NCBI GenBank assembly: GCA_934101185.1
Contig: CAKOQD010000008.1
Coordinates: 1-39,701, forward strand
Source: an uncultured Bacilli bacterium
GTDB lineage: Bacteria; Bacillota_I; Bacilli_A; RF39; UBA660
DNA length: 39,701 nt
Reading direction: 5' to 3'
The notes under the pieces were generated by a model. It was given only the letters and a program-made list of their open reading frames with translations. It was not told where the DNA came from and did no database searches. This document shows, piece after piece, positions 1 to 7,597 of the stretch; position 1 is the stretch's first letter, and each line of letters opens with the position of its first letter. A program made the position numbers and the translations under genes.

Positions 1-55
1 AATATTGTCTTTAGCCCTTATTTTATCGGCATTTATTTATTTTTATATTTGGGTA

Positions 56-436
56 TCACTTATTCAACCTCACCCACGGAGTTTTTACCATACGTGGTCC
101 ATTTTCATCTTCGTATCCTTTAGAGTTTTCAATTACATATCCAACACAGTCTACTAATCTGATGTTGCACTCTAATTCATCAACTTTAATTTTAGCAACA
201 TTATTTGGTATAAACTTAGGTTCGATTGTCATAATGGTTTTTCCTCCACTTGACTGTGGAAGTTCATCAAGAGTTCTTTTTCTTTCAAACTCATCTGTTA
301 TATTTGGTATAACAAGAGTTTCTACTACTTTTTTAATAAATGTAGATTTCCCCGTTCTTACTGCTCCAACAACCCCTAAATATATGTCTCCCCCAGTTCT
401 TGTTGCTATGCTTTTTATTATCTCTTCTTTATTCAT
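56..436 (-). pseudogene. spoIVA: SpoIVA N-terminal fragment, reading frame broken
   Basis: SpoIVA is the ATPase that polymerises on the forespore surface as the basement layer of the spore coat. The visible ~126 residues match the SpoIVA N-terminus: RTGGDIYLGVVGAVRTGKST (Walker A), then DELPQSSGGKTIMTIEPKF, the DCVGY motif and GYEDENGPRMVKTPW. The ATG at 436 is preferred over the one at 454 because GAAAGAGAG lies just upstream of it. After TPW the frame reads VRLNK and hits TGA at 56-58. A normal SpoIVA has about 490 residues and continues with a Glu/Ile-Pro rich stretch. No continuous frame carries on in the 55 bases left, though a weak IP-like echo with several stops can be seen. It is a pseudogene, a rearranged end or a sequence error near a contig edge. 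Family identity is certain; the cause of the break is not. Confidence 0.85.
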
Positions 437-510
437 ATCATCACTCTCTTTCATTTAACTTATATGTTAAAAAAGATATAATATGAAAAAAACAATAAAA
501 TTGTTACATT

Positions 511-1173
511 TTATTGTAATGACCATTCATTATTATTTATATATACTTTATAATTAAGATTCATTTTATTAGAGAATGACTTTATAGCATTAAATACTTT
601 TTTAGTAAAATAAAACTCATTTAGTTCTTTTATATCAATATTTTTATCTGTTATATAGTTGATGCTTAATAAATTATTTTTTATTGATATTTTGATATCT
701 TTTATATGTGTGTATTGTCTATTACCTAGTATAGTTTTACCTACTTCAGTTACTCTATTTGATTTAGTATCTAGTTTATCTGATAGTATTAAGGCTAATG
801 TATAAATATTATCTGTATCAAAGTTATTACTATGATCTTTTATTGCTTCAAGAACAAGGTCTATATCTTTAAAGTTAATATTATTCTTTTTAAAGTATTC
901 TTTGGCATATGTATAGCTTCGATAAGCATGGTTATCTTTTCCTAATATTGCACCAGTATCATGTAGCAGACAAGCAATTTTTCCTTTTGCTACATCTTCT
1001 TCATTGAAGTTTAGTTCTTTTAAAATGTATATTACCATTTCTGTTACATTCATTACATGATCATAATTATGATAACACCATCCACCAGTATTTATTTCAT
1101 ATTCTTCTACTTTGTTATAGATATCTTTTATTTCATTATCTTTTAACATTTTATTGTAGATTTTTTCAATCAA
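511..1173 (-). CDS. HD-domain metal-dependent phosphohydrolase-like protein
   Basis: This is an HD-superfamily protein of about 220 residues. With the proposed start, metal-ligand candidates are H35/H39 in CYHNYDHVMNV, the H71-D72 pair in ACLLHDTGA, and a later Asp in the KDHSNNFDT region. HD proteins of this size hydrolyse nucleotides or other phosphate esters; the substrate cannot be told from sequence. I place the start at TTG 1173, not GTG 1182, because AAAGGGGTG sits six bases before the TTG and would overlap the GTG. With this start the gene overlaps the end of the upstream kinase-like gene by 8 bases, so the two are probably translationally coupled. Confidence 0.75.
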   Translation of the reverse strand: MIEKIYNKMLKDNEIKDIYNKVEEYEINTGGWCYHNYDHVMNVTEMVIYILKELNFNEEDVAKGKIACLLHDTGAILGKDNHAYRSYTYAKEYFKKNNINFKDIDLVLEAIKDHSNNFDTDNIYTLALILSDKLDTKSNRVTEVGKTILGNRQYTHIKDIKISIKNNLLSINYITDKNIDIKELNEFYFTKKVFNAIKSFSNKMNLNYKVYINNNEWSLQ

Positions 1174-1642
1174 GGTTATCACCCCTTTTTATAAATATTA
1201 ATTTATCTTTAAATGGTTCTAGTTCTTTTAAGATTTTATTTTCTTGTTTTTTATATAGTCTTACATCATTTAGTTGTTTAATTAGGCTTTTAATAGTTGG
1301 TTTGATATTATAATCTTCTTTATTTTTTAGTTGTTTATACCATCTATTAATCATTTGTTTATATGTTTTTAGTTTTGATATTTTTATATAGTATATTTTA
1401 TCTGCTAAAAGTCTTCCTTTATAGAATCTTTTTCTTCCTATGTCTTCGATTATCCAAGATTTTTTATTAATTATTTTATTAAAGTCTTTTTCTATATCTT
1501 TATTACTTCGATGAGTCATTAAATTATTTTGATCATAGACTATTTTATCTAATTCAAAGGCTTCTATATTATATTTATTACTTAGTATTTTGGATAAATA
1601 TGTTTTTCCAGATCCAGTTGATCCCATTATATATATTTTCAT
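1166..1642 (-). CDS. P-loop kinase-like protein (adenylate-kinase/FlaR-like)
   Basis: This 158-residue protein begins with a beta-strand and a Walker A motif (MKIYIMGSTGSGKTYLSKIL), followed by an EAFELDKI segment where small nucleotide and shikimate kinases bind substrate. An Arg/Lys-rich middle (RKRFYKGRLLADKIYYIKIS) could be the lid. The size and pattern fit the small topology-modulation/FlaR-type P-loop kinases, which have no firm substrate. It lies 16 bases downstream of ylxM and overlaps the HD-domain gene, so ftsY-ylxM-kinase-HD looks like one transcription unit. Fold assignment is good; function is open. Confidence 0.65.
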   Translation of the reverse strand: MKIYIMGSTGSGKTYLSKILSNKYNIEAFELDKIVYDQNNLMTHRSNKDIEKDFNKIINKKSWIIEDIGRKRFYKGRLLADKIYYIKISKLKTYKQMINRWYKQLKNKEDYNIKPTIKSLIKQLNDVRLYKKQENKILKELEPFKDKLIFIKRGDNLD

Positions 1643-1658
1643 AATAAATCTTTTTGTA

Positions 1659-1958
1659 TTATAGTTCTATAATACTTAATAATTCTTCTTTTAAATTTTT
1701 ATCATTAATTTTATTTGAAAAATCTATTAATTTCTTATCTTTATCTATTAGTTTTAATTTATTATCATAGAACTCTAATTTTTCTTCGATTAGTTTTAAT
1801 TGTTTATGAATAGCATTTCTAGATAGATTAAGATTGTCTGCAATTTCAGATAAAGATAAGTTATCAAAATAGTAGTATTTAAAATATTCTTGTTGTTTTT
1901 CGTTTAATAGTTCTCCATAGTAATCAAATAAGTTATTGTAATATATTTCTTTTTTCAT
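1659..1958 (-). CDS. ylxM: YlxM/p13-type helix-turn-helix protein
   Basis: This 99-residue protein matches the UPF0122 (YlxM) family: QQEYFKYYYFDNLSLSEIADNLNLSRNAIHKQLK is the sigma-70 region-4-like helix-turn-helix, followed by a charged helix. YlxM associates with the signal recognition particle in Bacillota and is usually encoded beside ffh. Here it follows ftsY, the SRP receptor gene, with a TAATG junction (stop and start share one base), so the functional link holds but the partner differs. No ffh is visible in the window. Confidence 0.88.
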   Translation of the reverse strand: MKKEIYYNNLFDYYGELLNEKQQEYFKYYYFDNLSLSEIADNLNLSRNAIHKQLKLIEEKLEFYDNKLKLIDKDKKLIDFSNKINDKNLKEELLSIIEL

Positions 1959-2938
1959 TAGATCATATCCTTAAATAAACCATATATATAGTTTTCTATG
2001 TCAAATACTTTTAGATCGTTTGCTTTTTCACCGAATCCTACGAATTTTACTGGTATTCCTACTTCTTCTTTTATAGCTAGTACTATTCCTCCTTTGGCTG
2101 TACCATCTAGTTTTGTTAGGACTATTCCAGTGATGTTTGTTACTTCTTTGAATTGTTTTGCTTGACTGATACCGTTTTGTCCTGTTGTTGCATCTAGTAC
2201 TAATAGTGTTTCATGAGGAGCATTTGGTATAAAATTGTTTATAACTCTATTAATTTTTTCTAGTTCATTCATTAGATTAACTTTGTTTTGAAGTCTACCT
2301 GCGGTGTCTATTAGAACTATGTCATATGATTCTTTGACAGCTTTTTCTAATCCGTTATAGACAACACTTGCTGGGTCTTTTAGGTTTTCATCACCGATGA
2401 AGTCACTTCCAGTTTCCTCAGCCCAGTTTCTTAGTTGTTCTACTGCTCCAGCACGGAATGTGTCTGCTCCGACCATTAGTACTCTTTTGCCTTTATTTAT
2501 TTCTTGTGTTGCTATTTTTCCTATAGTAGTGGTCTTTCCTACTCCGTTTACTCCGACAAAGAGTATGACTGTAGGTCCTTCATTTTGATAGTTTATTTTG
2601 TTTACTATTATATCTCCATTAACATATATAATGAATAGTTCATCTACGATTACTTCTTTAAGCATTTTTGGATCGTCTATTTTATCTTCGATTACTCTTT
2701 TTCTTAATCTATCCATAAATGACATTACAGTATTTACTCCGATGTCTGCCATTATAAGTATTTCTTCGAGTTCATTAAAAAAATCTTCATTAACACGACT
2801 GTATTTATTAGTTAGGTTAACTAGTTTTGATACAAATCCTTCCCTACTTTTACTAAGTCCTTTTGTATAATCATTTATTTCATTGTTATTTTTTTCTTTT
2901 GTTTTAAAACTGTTTTTTATTTTATCAAAAAATCCCAT
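1958..2938 (-). CDS. ftsY: Signal recognition particle receptor FtsY
   Basis: FtsY is the SRP receptor GTPase that docks ribosome-SRP complexes at the membrane for co-translational protein insertion. The 326 residues comprise a short charged N-terminus (a minimal A region), the N domain (about 35-120) and the G domain. Visible motifs are G1 GVNGVGKTTTIGKIA, DTFRAGAVEQL, G3 DTAGRLQNK and G4 TKLDGTAKGG, and the C-terminal helix follows KFVGFGEKANDL. It starts with ATG at 2938 after a GGAGG-like site. It shares a one-base overlap with ylxM. The short A region is common in low-GC Bacillota. Confidence 0.97.
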   Translation of the reverse strand: MGFFDKIKNSFKTKEKNNNEINDYTKGLSKSREGFVSKLVNLTNKYSRVNEDFFNELEEILIMADIGVNTVMSFMDRLRKRVIEDKIDDPKMLKEVIVDELFIIYVNGDIIVNKINYQNEGPTVILFVGVNGVGKTTTIGKIATQEINKGKRVLMVGADTFRAGAVEQLRNWAEETGSDFIGDENLKDPASVVYNGLEKAVKESYDIVLIDTAGRLQNKVNLMNELEKINRVINNFIPNAPHETLLVLDATTGQNGISQAKQFKEVTNITGIVLTKLDGTAKGGIVLAIKEEVGIPVKFVGFGEKANDLKVFDIENYIYGLFKDMI

Positions 2939-3093
2939 ATTAATACCTCCATAAGAATTATATCAAAAAAAAGAAGAAAAGACAAAGTCAATTCCTCAGA
3001 TTGTGTTGATTATTCAAGTGATAAGGTGTATGAATTGGAGTTATTTTATTATTAGTTATCATCTTAGTAATACTTTAAGTACTAATTAATATT

Positions 3094-3132
3094 AAAAGCG
3101 ACGTCTCTCTAATATAGGGAAACGTCGCTTTT
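3094..3132. terminator. Hairpin terminator, probably bidirectional
   Basis: AAAAGCGACGT (3094-3104) pairs with ACGTCGCTTTT (3122-3132) around a 17-base loop, with T-runs on both sides. It lies between trmL and ftsY, both minus-strand genes, in a 283-base gap where I see no gene. Confidence 0.7.
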
Positions 3133-3144
3133 TGTCCAAAACTT

Positions 3145-3171
3145 GAAGCTGACGTTCAAGGAACGTGCTTC
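3145..3171 (-). terminator. Second hairpin downstream of trmL
   Basis: On the minus strand GAAGC-ACGTT pairs with AACGT-GCTTC (a CA bulge on one side) around a CCTTG loop, followed by AAGTTTT. It is the first hairpin met by transcripts leaving trmL, 50 bases after its stop, and lies in tandem with the one at 3094-3132. Confidence 0.55.
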
Positions 3172-3221
3172 TTTATATATAATATACTACTTTTTGTAGT
3201 TTTATACAAGTATTTTTAATA

Positions 3222-3731
3222 CTATTCTTCAATAAAGTTTTCTCCTTTATGTGGTTCTGTTCTTAATAAATCATTGTAGTCAAATTGCCTTAATACTTCA
3301 TATAAAACTATTGCAACACAGTTTGAAAGATTAAGACTTCTTACGTCACTTGTCATTGGTATTCTCATACAGTGTTCTAAGTCTTTTTGTAATATTTCTT
3401 TTGGTATACCTGTGCTTTCTTTGCCAAATATTAAGTAAATATCTTTATCTGTATCTTCTTTGTAGTTAAAACTACTGTGGGGTTTTTTACCATATCTTGT
3501 GAAGTAGTAATATGTTCCTTGGTTTTTATTTTTAAAGTCATCAAAGTTTTCATATACTTCATATTTTAATTTATCTATATAGTTTACTCCACTTCTTCTT
3601 ATTCTTTTTTCATCTAGTTCAAAACCAAGTGGTTTTATGAGATGTAGTTTAGCTCCAGTTGCTACACATGTTCTCATAATGTTTCCAGTATTTTGTGGTA
3701 TTTCTGGTTCATATAACACTATATTTATCAT
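3222..3731 (-). CDS. trmL: tRNA (cytidine(34)-2'-O)-methyltransferase TrmL
   Basis: TrmL is a SPOUT-class methyltransferase that 2'-O-methylates the wobble base C34/cmnm5U34 of tRNA-Leu isoacceptors using S-adenosylmethionine. The 169 residues show the family hallmarks: LYEPEIPQNTGNIMRTC at the N-terminus, the loop LIFGKESTGIP, and the knot segment MRIPMTSDVRSLNLSNCVAI. Length is typical (about 155-170). It overlaps the upstream thioredoxin-like gene by four bases (ATGA), so the two are likely co-translated. Confidence 0.95.
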   Translation of the reverse strand: MINIVLYEPEIPQNTGNIMRTCVATGAKLHLIKPLGFELDEKRIRRSGVNYIDKLKYEVYENFDDFKNKNQGTYYYFTRYGKKPHSSFNYKEDTDKDIYLIFGKESTGIPKEILQKDLEHCMRIPMTSDVRSLNLSNCVAIVLYEVLRQFDYNDLLRTEPHKGENFIEE

Positions 3732-4231
3732 ATTTCATATCCTTTTAGGAATTGTTCTATTTCATTTATTGTTAGTACTTTGTCATCTGATGATAATATA
3801 TCAATAATTTTACCACTTTTAAATACTAATAGTGTTGGATATTTATTTACTTTTTTTACTAAGTCACTACTTTTATATTTATTATATATTTTAGTAGAAT
3901 AATCATTTTCATCATTTTTAAATCCAAGATTTAGATATACTATCTCATCATTTAAATTATTACTAGTAATATATTTTTTAAACTTAGATTCAAAACTACG
4001 ACATGTTTTTTCACTGGTAGTACACATATAGACTACTAAAAAATCTCTTTCTTGTAGAATATTTGATAAATTATCATATTTTACTTCCATAAGAGTATCT
4101 GTTATTACTGGGTTATTTAATTTATTATTATCGTATTGTTTATACCAAGAGAATAAGTATAGACTTGTTATAATTGTTGATAGAATTATTAATAATAATA
4201 CAAAATAGTTTTTAGTTTTTACTTCTTTCAT
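3728..4231 (-). CDS. Membrane-anchored thioredoxin-like protein without a CXXC site
   Basis: This 167-residue protein has one N-terminal membrane segment (about residues 9-30, VLLLIILSTIITSLYLF) and an extracytoplasmic domain. LVVYMCTTSEKTCRSFESKF, followed later by YPTLLVFKSGKIID, resembles the thioredoxin active-site strand and cis-proline region. The usual CXXC is absent: the two cysteines are spaced C-x6-C, so classical disulfide exchange is doubtful. It sits in a four-base overlap with trmL. The fold is an inference from pattern; the family is not one I can name. Confidence 0.5.
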   Translation of the reverse strand: MKEVKTKNYFVLLLIILSTIITSLYLFSWYKQYDNNKLNNPVITDTLMEVKYDNLSNILQERDFLVVYMCTTSEKTCRSFESKFKKYITSNNLNDEIVYLNLGFKNDENDYSTKIYNKYKSSDLVKKVNKYPTLLVFKSGKIIDILSSDDKVLTINEIEQFLKGYEI

Positions 4232-4294
4232 TATAGTTTCACCTCATTTTATATTTTAACATATTAATTATTTATTTGAAAGTATTTAGTATAT

Positions 4295-5131
4295 TTATTT
4301 TTTTATATTGGCAGGAGTCTTATTTGTTTTTGATAGAATATATTGTTTTATTTGCTCGTGTACTCTACTGTAATCTAGTTTATTATAAAATAGAACTTTT
4401 TTAGCAATTCCAGTTATTCCTGAAAATTTATCTATTTTAGAGTAATATTTACTCATAAATTCTATATCTGCTTCATAAAAAATCGAATCATAAAATTCTG
4501 CTGCTTCACTTCCTAGTTTTTTTTCTAAAAAGCTTATTTGTTCTATAGGATCTCTTATAAATGCCATTTGTATTACAATTTCTTCTCCAAAGGCTTGCAT
4601 TAAATCATAAGCTAGTTTTACTTCTTTAGGATATCCACATGAGTTTGTTCTAAGTCCATATTTTTGAGCAAGCATTCTAGTTAATAATTCATTTATTCCT
4701 TCTTGAATTACTCCTGCTCCACCACTTCCACAAAAATGCATTGTTTCGTGTAGTAGTAAATCACTATAGTATCCTTCGGCATTAGTACCACTTATAAATA
4801 CGTGTTTTATATATGTTAAGAATGTATTATTATTAATAACTATATTATTATCATTATATGGTCTACTGTTTTTACTTATACCATATCCTGGTACTTTACT
4901 AGCTATAGTTAATATTTTATCCGCACAAAGTGGCATATTTATAGCATTATAATCTGCATATGCATTTATTGATCCATAGTCATATATTTTTATAATTTCT
5001 TCGTAGTTGGTAATATTTTCTAATCTGATTAGAACTTCTTCTGGAATATATTGTCCATATTCTTGTTTTATTAGTTTTATATATGTTTCTACTTGTTTTG
5101 CTAAATCTTTTCTTACTTCATTTATATTCAT
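4295..5131 (-). CDS. Putative HExxH zinc metallopeptidase
   Basis: This 278-residue protein has no obvious signal peptide or membrane segment. The central motif LLLHETMHFCG contains HExxH, and VIQEGINELLTRMLAQKYGL about 15 residues on supplies a Glu typical of the third zinc ligand in gluzincin-like peptidases. This is the pattern of minimal metallopeptidases whose substrates are unknown. It lies 11 bases downstream of the Lon-like protease gene, in the same direction, and may share its transcript. It is not obviously related to the other HExxH protein at 14311-14820 beyond the motif. Confidence 0.6.
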   Translation of the reverse strand: MNINEVRKDLAKQVETYIKLIKQEYGQYIPEEVLIRLENITNYEEIIKIYDYGSINAYADYNAINMPLCADKILTIASKVPGYGISKNSRPYNDNNIVINNNTFLTYIKHVFISGTNAEGYYSDLLLHETMHFCGSGGAGVIQEGINELLTRMLAQKYGLRTNSCGYPKEVKLAYDLMQAFGEEIVIQMAFIRDPIEQISFLEKKLGSEAAEFYDSIFYEADIEFMSKYYSKIDKFSGITGIAKKVLFYNKLDYSRVHEQIKQYILSKTNKTPANIKK

Positions 5132-5142
5132 ATAATCACGTC

Positions 5143-6156
5143 CTACAGCTCATTATTTAATATTTTTAATGCTTCATCAAATGTTTCTACTTTATATAGT
5201 TTTAATTTATAGTTTTTTTCTTTTATTGTTTTATATGCTTCATCATAGTTTTCTTTAGGTACTAGAAATATATCACATTTTTTTCTTTTTGCTCCTTGTA
5301 CTTTGTATTTTACTCCTCCAATTTCTCCGACTATACCATCTTTATCAATAGTGCCTGTTCCACATATTTTATTACCTTTAGTTATATCAGTATTATTTAA
5401 TTTATTATATATTGATAAAGTTAGCATTAGTCCTCCGGATGGTCCACTTTGTTTACCTGAAAAGTCAAATGTTATTTTAGGATCTACTTCATAGTTATAA
5501 TCATTTAAGATATATACTCCCATTCTTTTTTCATTGTCTATTATTTTTATTTTTGTTTTAGTAATTATTTCTTTATTATCTCTTTGTACTTTTATTTCTA
5601 CTTCATCATTTTCATTTTTAGTACTTATCATTTCTTTTATTTGTGATGCTTCATTTATTTTAGTATTATCTACTTCGATTATTTTATCTTTTATTTTTAG
5701 ATTTGTCGTTGCAAATTCATCTATATATATTACATATAAGTCACTACTTTTAGTAGTTATCTTTTTATTAGAGTTAGTGTATGCTACATATATAGCATTA
5801 TTTATTGATTGATTAAAATACATCTTTTCTCTAAATTCATAGTTTTCTTTTGTTTCCTCTTTATACGTTACATTTTTTACCTTTTCTTTTTCAAAATTTG
5901 GTACTATATATGATAATAAATATGTAATAACATTACCTTTTAATTCTGTTAGATAGGTTGCATTTATTGAACCATCTTTTTTCTTTTCATTTGTTACTTT
6001 TATATCTTTATCAAGGTTCATTGTTCCTCCCCCGATAGTTATGTAGTAGTCTACAGGTATAAGCATTATTGCAATGAATATTGCTAGTGTTATTATATAG
6101 ATTATAGTTTTTTTATCAAAAAAGTTTTTAATATTAGTTATTATTTTATTTTTCAT
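5143..6156 (-). CDS. ylbL: YlbL-like membrane-anchored PDZ/Lon-type serine protease
   Basis: The 337 residues show an N-terminal membrane anchor (about 18-36, IIYIITLAIFIAIMLIPV), a PDZ-like middle (about 150-210, with LKIKDKIIEVDNTKI), and a C-terminal Lon (S16) proteolytic domain. The nucleophile is Ser in SGPSGGLMLTL and the general base is Lys in EIGGVKYKVQGAK. They are 43 residues apart, the same spacing as the Ser/Lys dyad of Lon. B. subtilis YlbL has this architecture and degrades the SOS cell-division inhibitor YneA. The divergent neighbour is ylbJ-like, matching the ylbJ-ylbK-ylbL order of Bacilli. The active site looks intact. Confidence 0.9.
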   Translation of the reverse strand: MKNKIITNIKNFFDKKTIIYIITLAIFIAIMLIPVDYYITIGGGTMNLDKDIKVTNEKKKDGSINATYLTELKGNVITYLLSYIVPNFEKEKVKNVTYKEETKENYEFREKMYFNQSINNAIYVAYTNSNKKITTKSSDLYVIYIDEFATTNLKIKDKIIEVDNTKINEASQIKEMISTKNENDEVEIKVQRDNKEIITKTKIKIIDNEKRMGVYILNDYNYEVDPKITFDFSGKQSGPSGGLMLTLSIYNKLNNTDITKGNKICGTGTIDKDGIVGEIGGVKYKVQGAKRKKCDIFLVPKENYDEAYKTIKEKNYKLKLYKVETFDEALKILNNEL

Positions 6157-6203
6157 AGATTATTTTCTCCTTAATATAATTATAACAAGAAAGTGAGGAA
6201 AGT

Positions 6204-7148
6204 ATGAAAAAAAAGTTTTATTCTTTAATAATTATGTTATGTTTATCTTTTGTTATTTTTTTTATTTTTATTAATTCTAGTATTGTAAATAATTCTATAT
6301 TTTTTAGTTATGAACTATTTATTAAGAATATTTTCCCATCACTATTTCCAATGTTTATTATATCATATATTTTAGTAGAAATTGGTATACCTGATTTTTT
6401 AGGTAGTATTTTTTATAAAGTTTTTAACAAATTATTTTTAGTAAATAGCAATGCTAGTTTTGTTTTTTTTATGAGTATGCTTACTGGTTTTCCTAGTAGT
6501 GCTAAATATATTGATATGTTAATGGATAAGAAGAAAATTGATTCTTATGATGCATCAAAAATATTAACATTTACTTTTTTTTCTAATCCTTTGTTTATTG
6601 TAAATACAGTTGGTGTTATGTTTCTTGGTAATATTAATTTAGGTTTTATTATATTAGTTTCTCATATTACAGGAAATATTTTAGTGGGCATTCTTTTTAG
6701 AGGTTATAATAAATCTAATATAACTGAAGTTATTGATGTTAGAAATAGTATTAGAACTCTTGTTAATAAGATTAATACCACCAACTTTTTTAGTGTTTTT
6801 TTAAATGGTATAAAGGATGCAATTAATACAATGATTTTAATATTTGGTATTATTGTTACTTTTCAAATAATTATTGGTATTTTACCTTGTAATGTGTTTT
6901 TTAAAGGCATTATTGAAATGACTACAGGTTTAAGAGCTATATCTTTTTATGATGATTTATATTTAAAAGTGTTTTTATCTACATTTTTTATAAGTTTTGG
7001 TGGTTTTTCTGTTCATACACAAATTATGAATATATTAAATAAAAAAAGAGTAAAATATTTACCCTTTCTATATGCTAGAATTATTCATGGTGTTATAAGT
7101 GCAGTTATTGCAGTTACTCTATGTTTGTTAATGGATGGACTATTGTAA
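6204..7148 (+). CDS. ylbJ: Sporulation integral membrane protein YlbJ-like
   Basis: This 314-residue protein has about seven or eight hydrophobic segments and the family motifs FIKNIFPSLFPMFIISYIL, MLTGFPSSAKYID and FFSNPLFIVNTVG. YlbJ (SpoVV) is a forespore outer-membrane transporter-like protein needed for dipicolinic acid movement into the spore; members carry nucleoside-recognition (Gate) domains. B. subtilis YlbJ is longer (about 400 residues), so this is a compact version. It has an AGTGAGGAAAG ribosome site just before the ATG and is divergent from the YlbL-like gene. Its 3' end overlaps the convergent prepilin gene by 35 bases. Confidence 0.82.
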   Translation: MKKKFYSLIIMLCLSFVIFFIFINSSIVNNSIFFSYELFIKNIFPSLFPMFIISYILVEIGIPDFLGSIFYKVFNKLFLVNSNASFVFFMSMLTGFPSSAKYIDMLMDKKKIDSYDASKILTFTFFSNPLFIVNTVGVMFLGNINLGFIILVSHITGNILVGILFRGYNKSNITEVIDVRNSIRTLVNKINTTNFFSVFLNGIKDAINTMILIFGIIVTFQIIIGILPCNVFFKGIIEMTTGLRAISFYDDLYLKVFLSTFFISFGGFSVHTQIMNILNKKRVKYLPFLYARIIHGVISAVIAVTLCLLMDGLL

Positions 7149-7581
7149 ATCCGAATTTTTTTGTACCATCGACATAGCTATATATAAATGATATTTTCAA
7201 TATATTGTCTTTTATAGTAACTCCATTAGTGTCTGGATATTGAAGTATATCTCCTTCATTATCTTTATATGGTATTGCGTATTCTACTCCATTATATGTT
7301 ATCATTCCATTATCTATTTTTATTGTTATTTTATTATTATCACACGATACTGATTTAGAGTCTTCTATTTTACAATTTTTAACTTTATTTTTTATAAGAT
7401 CTCCTTGTATTCTTGCAATCATTAAATTATCAAAGTCCTTGAACTCTTTTTCCATTTGTTTATCAGTAACATCTGATTTTACTTCCATTATTATGTTGAA
7501 TAGTCCTACAAGTATGATCATAAGAAGTGCAAATGATACTATTACCTCTACTAATGTTATACCTTTATTATTTAATTTCAT
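7114..7581 (-). CDS. Type IV prepilin-like protein
   Basis: This 155-residue protein starts MKLNNKG|ITLVEVIVSFALLM, a class III prepilin leader. Cleavage would come after Gly, Glu stands at mature position +5, and a ~20-residue hydrophobic helix follows. The remainder is a small polar domain with two Cys (KNCKIEDSKSVSC) able to form a disulfide. Such pseudopilins are processed by a prepilin peptidase and assembled by a PilB-type ATPase like the one at 12209-14005. It is 16 bases downstream of the first giant prepilin gene, so the three prepilin genes form one minus-strand operon. Its end overlaps ylbJ on the other strand by 35 bases. Confidence 0.85.
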   Translation of the reverse strand: MKLNNKGITLVEVIVSFALLMIILVGLFNIIMEVKSDVTDKQMEKEFKDFDNLMIARIQGDLIKNKVKNCKIEDSKSVSCDNNKITIKIDNGMITYNGVEYAIPYKDNEGDILQYPDTNGVTIKDNILKISFIYSYVDGTKKFGFTIVHPLTNIE

Positions 7582-7597
7582 ATGAACCTCCTTATAA

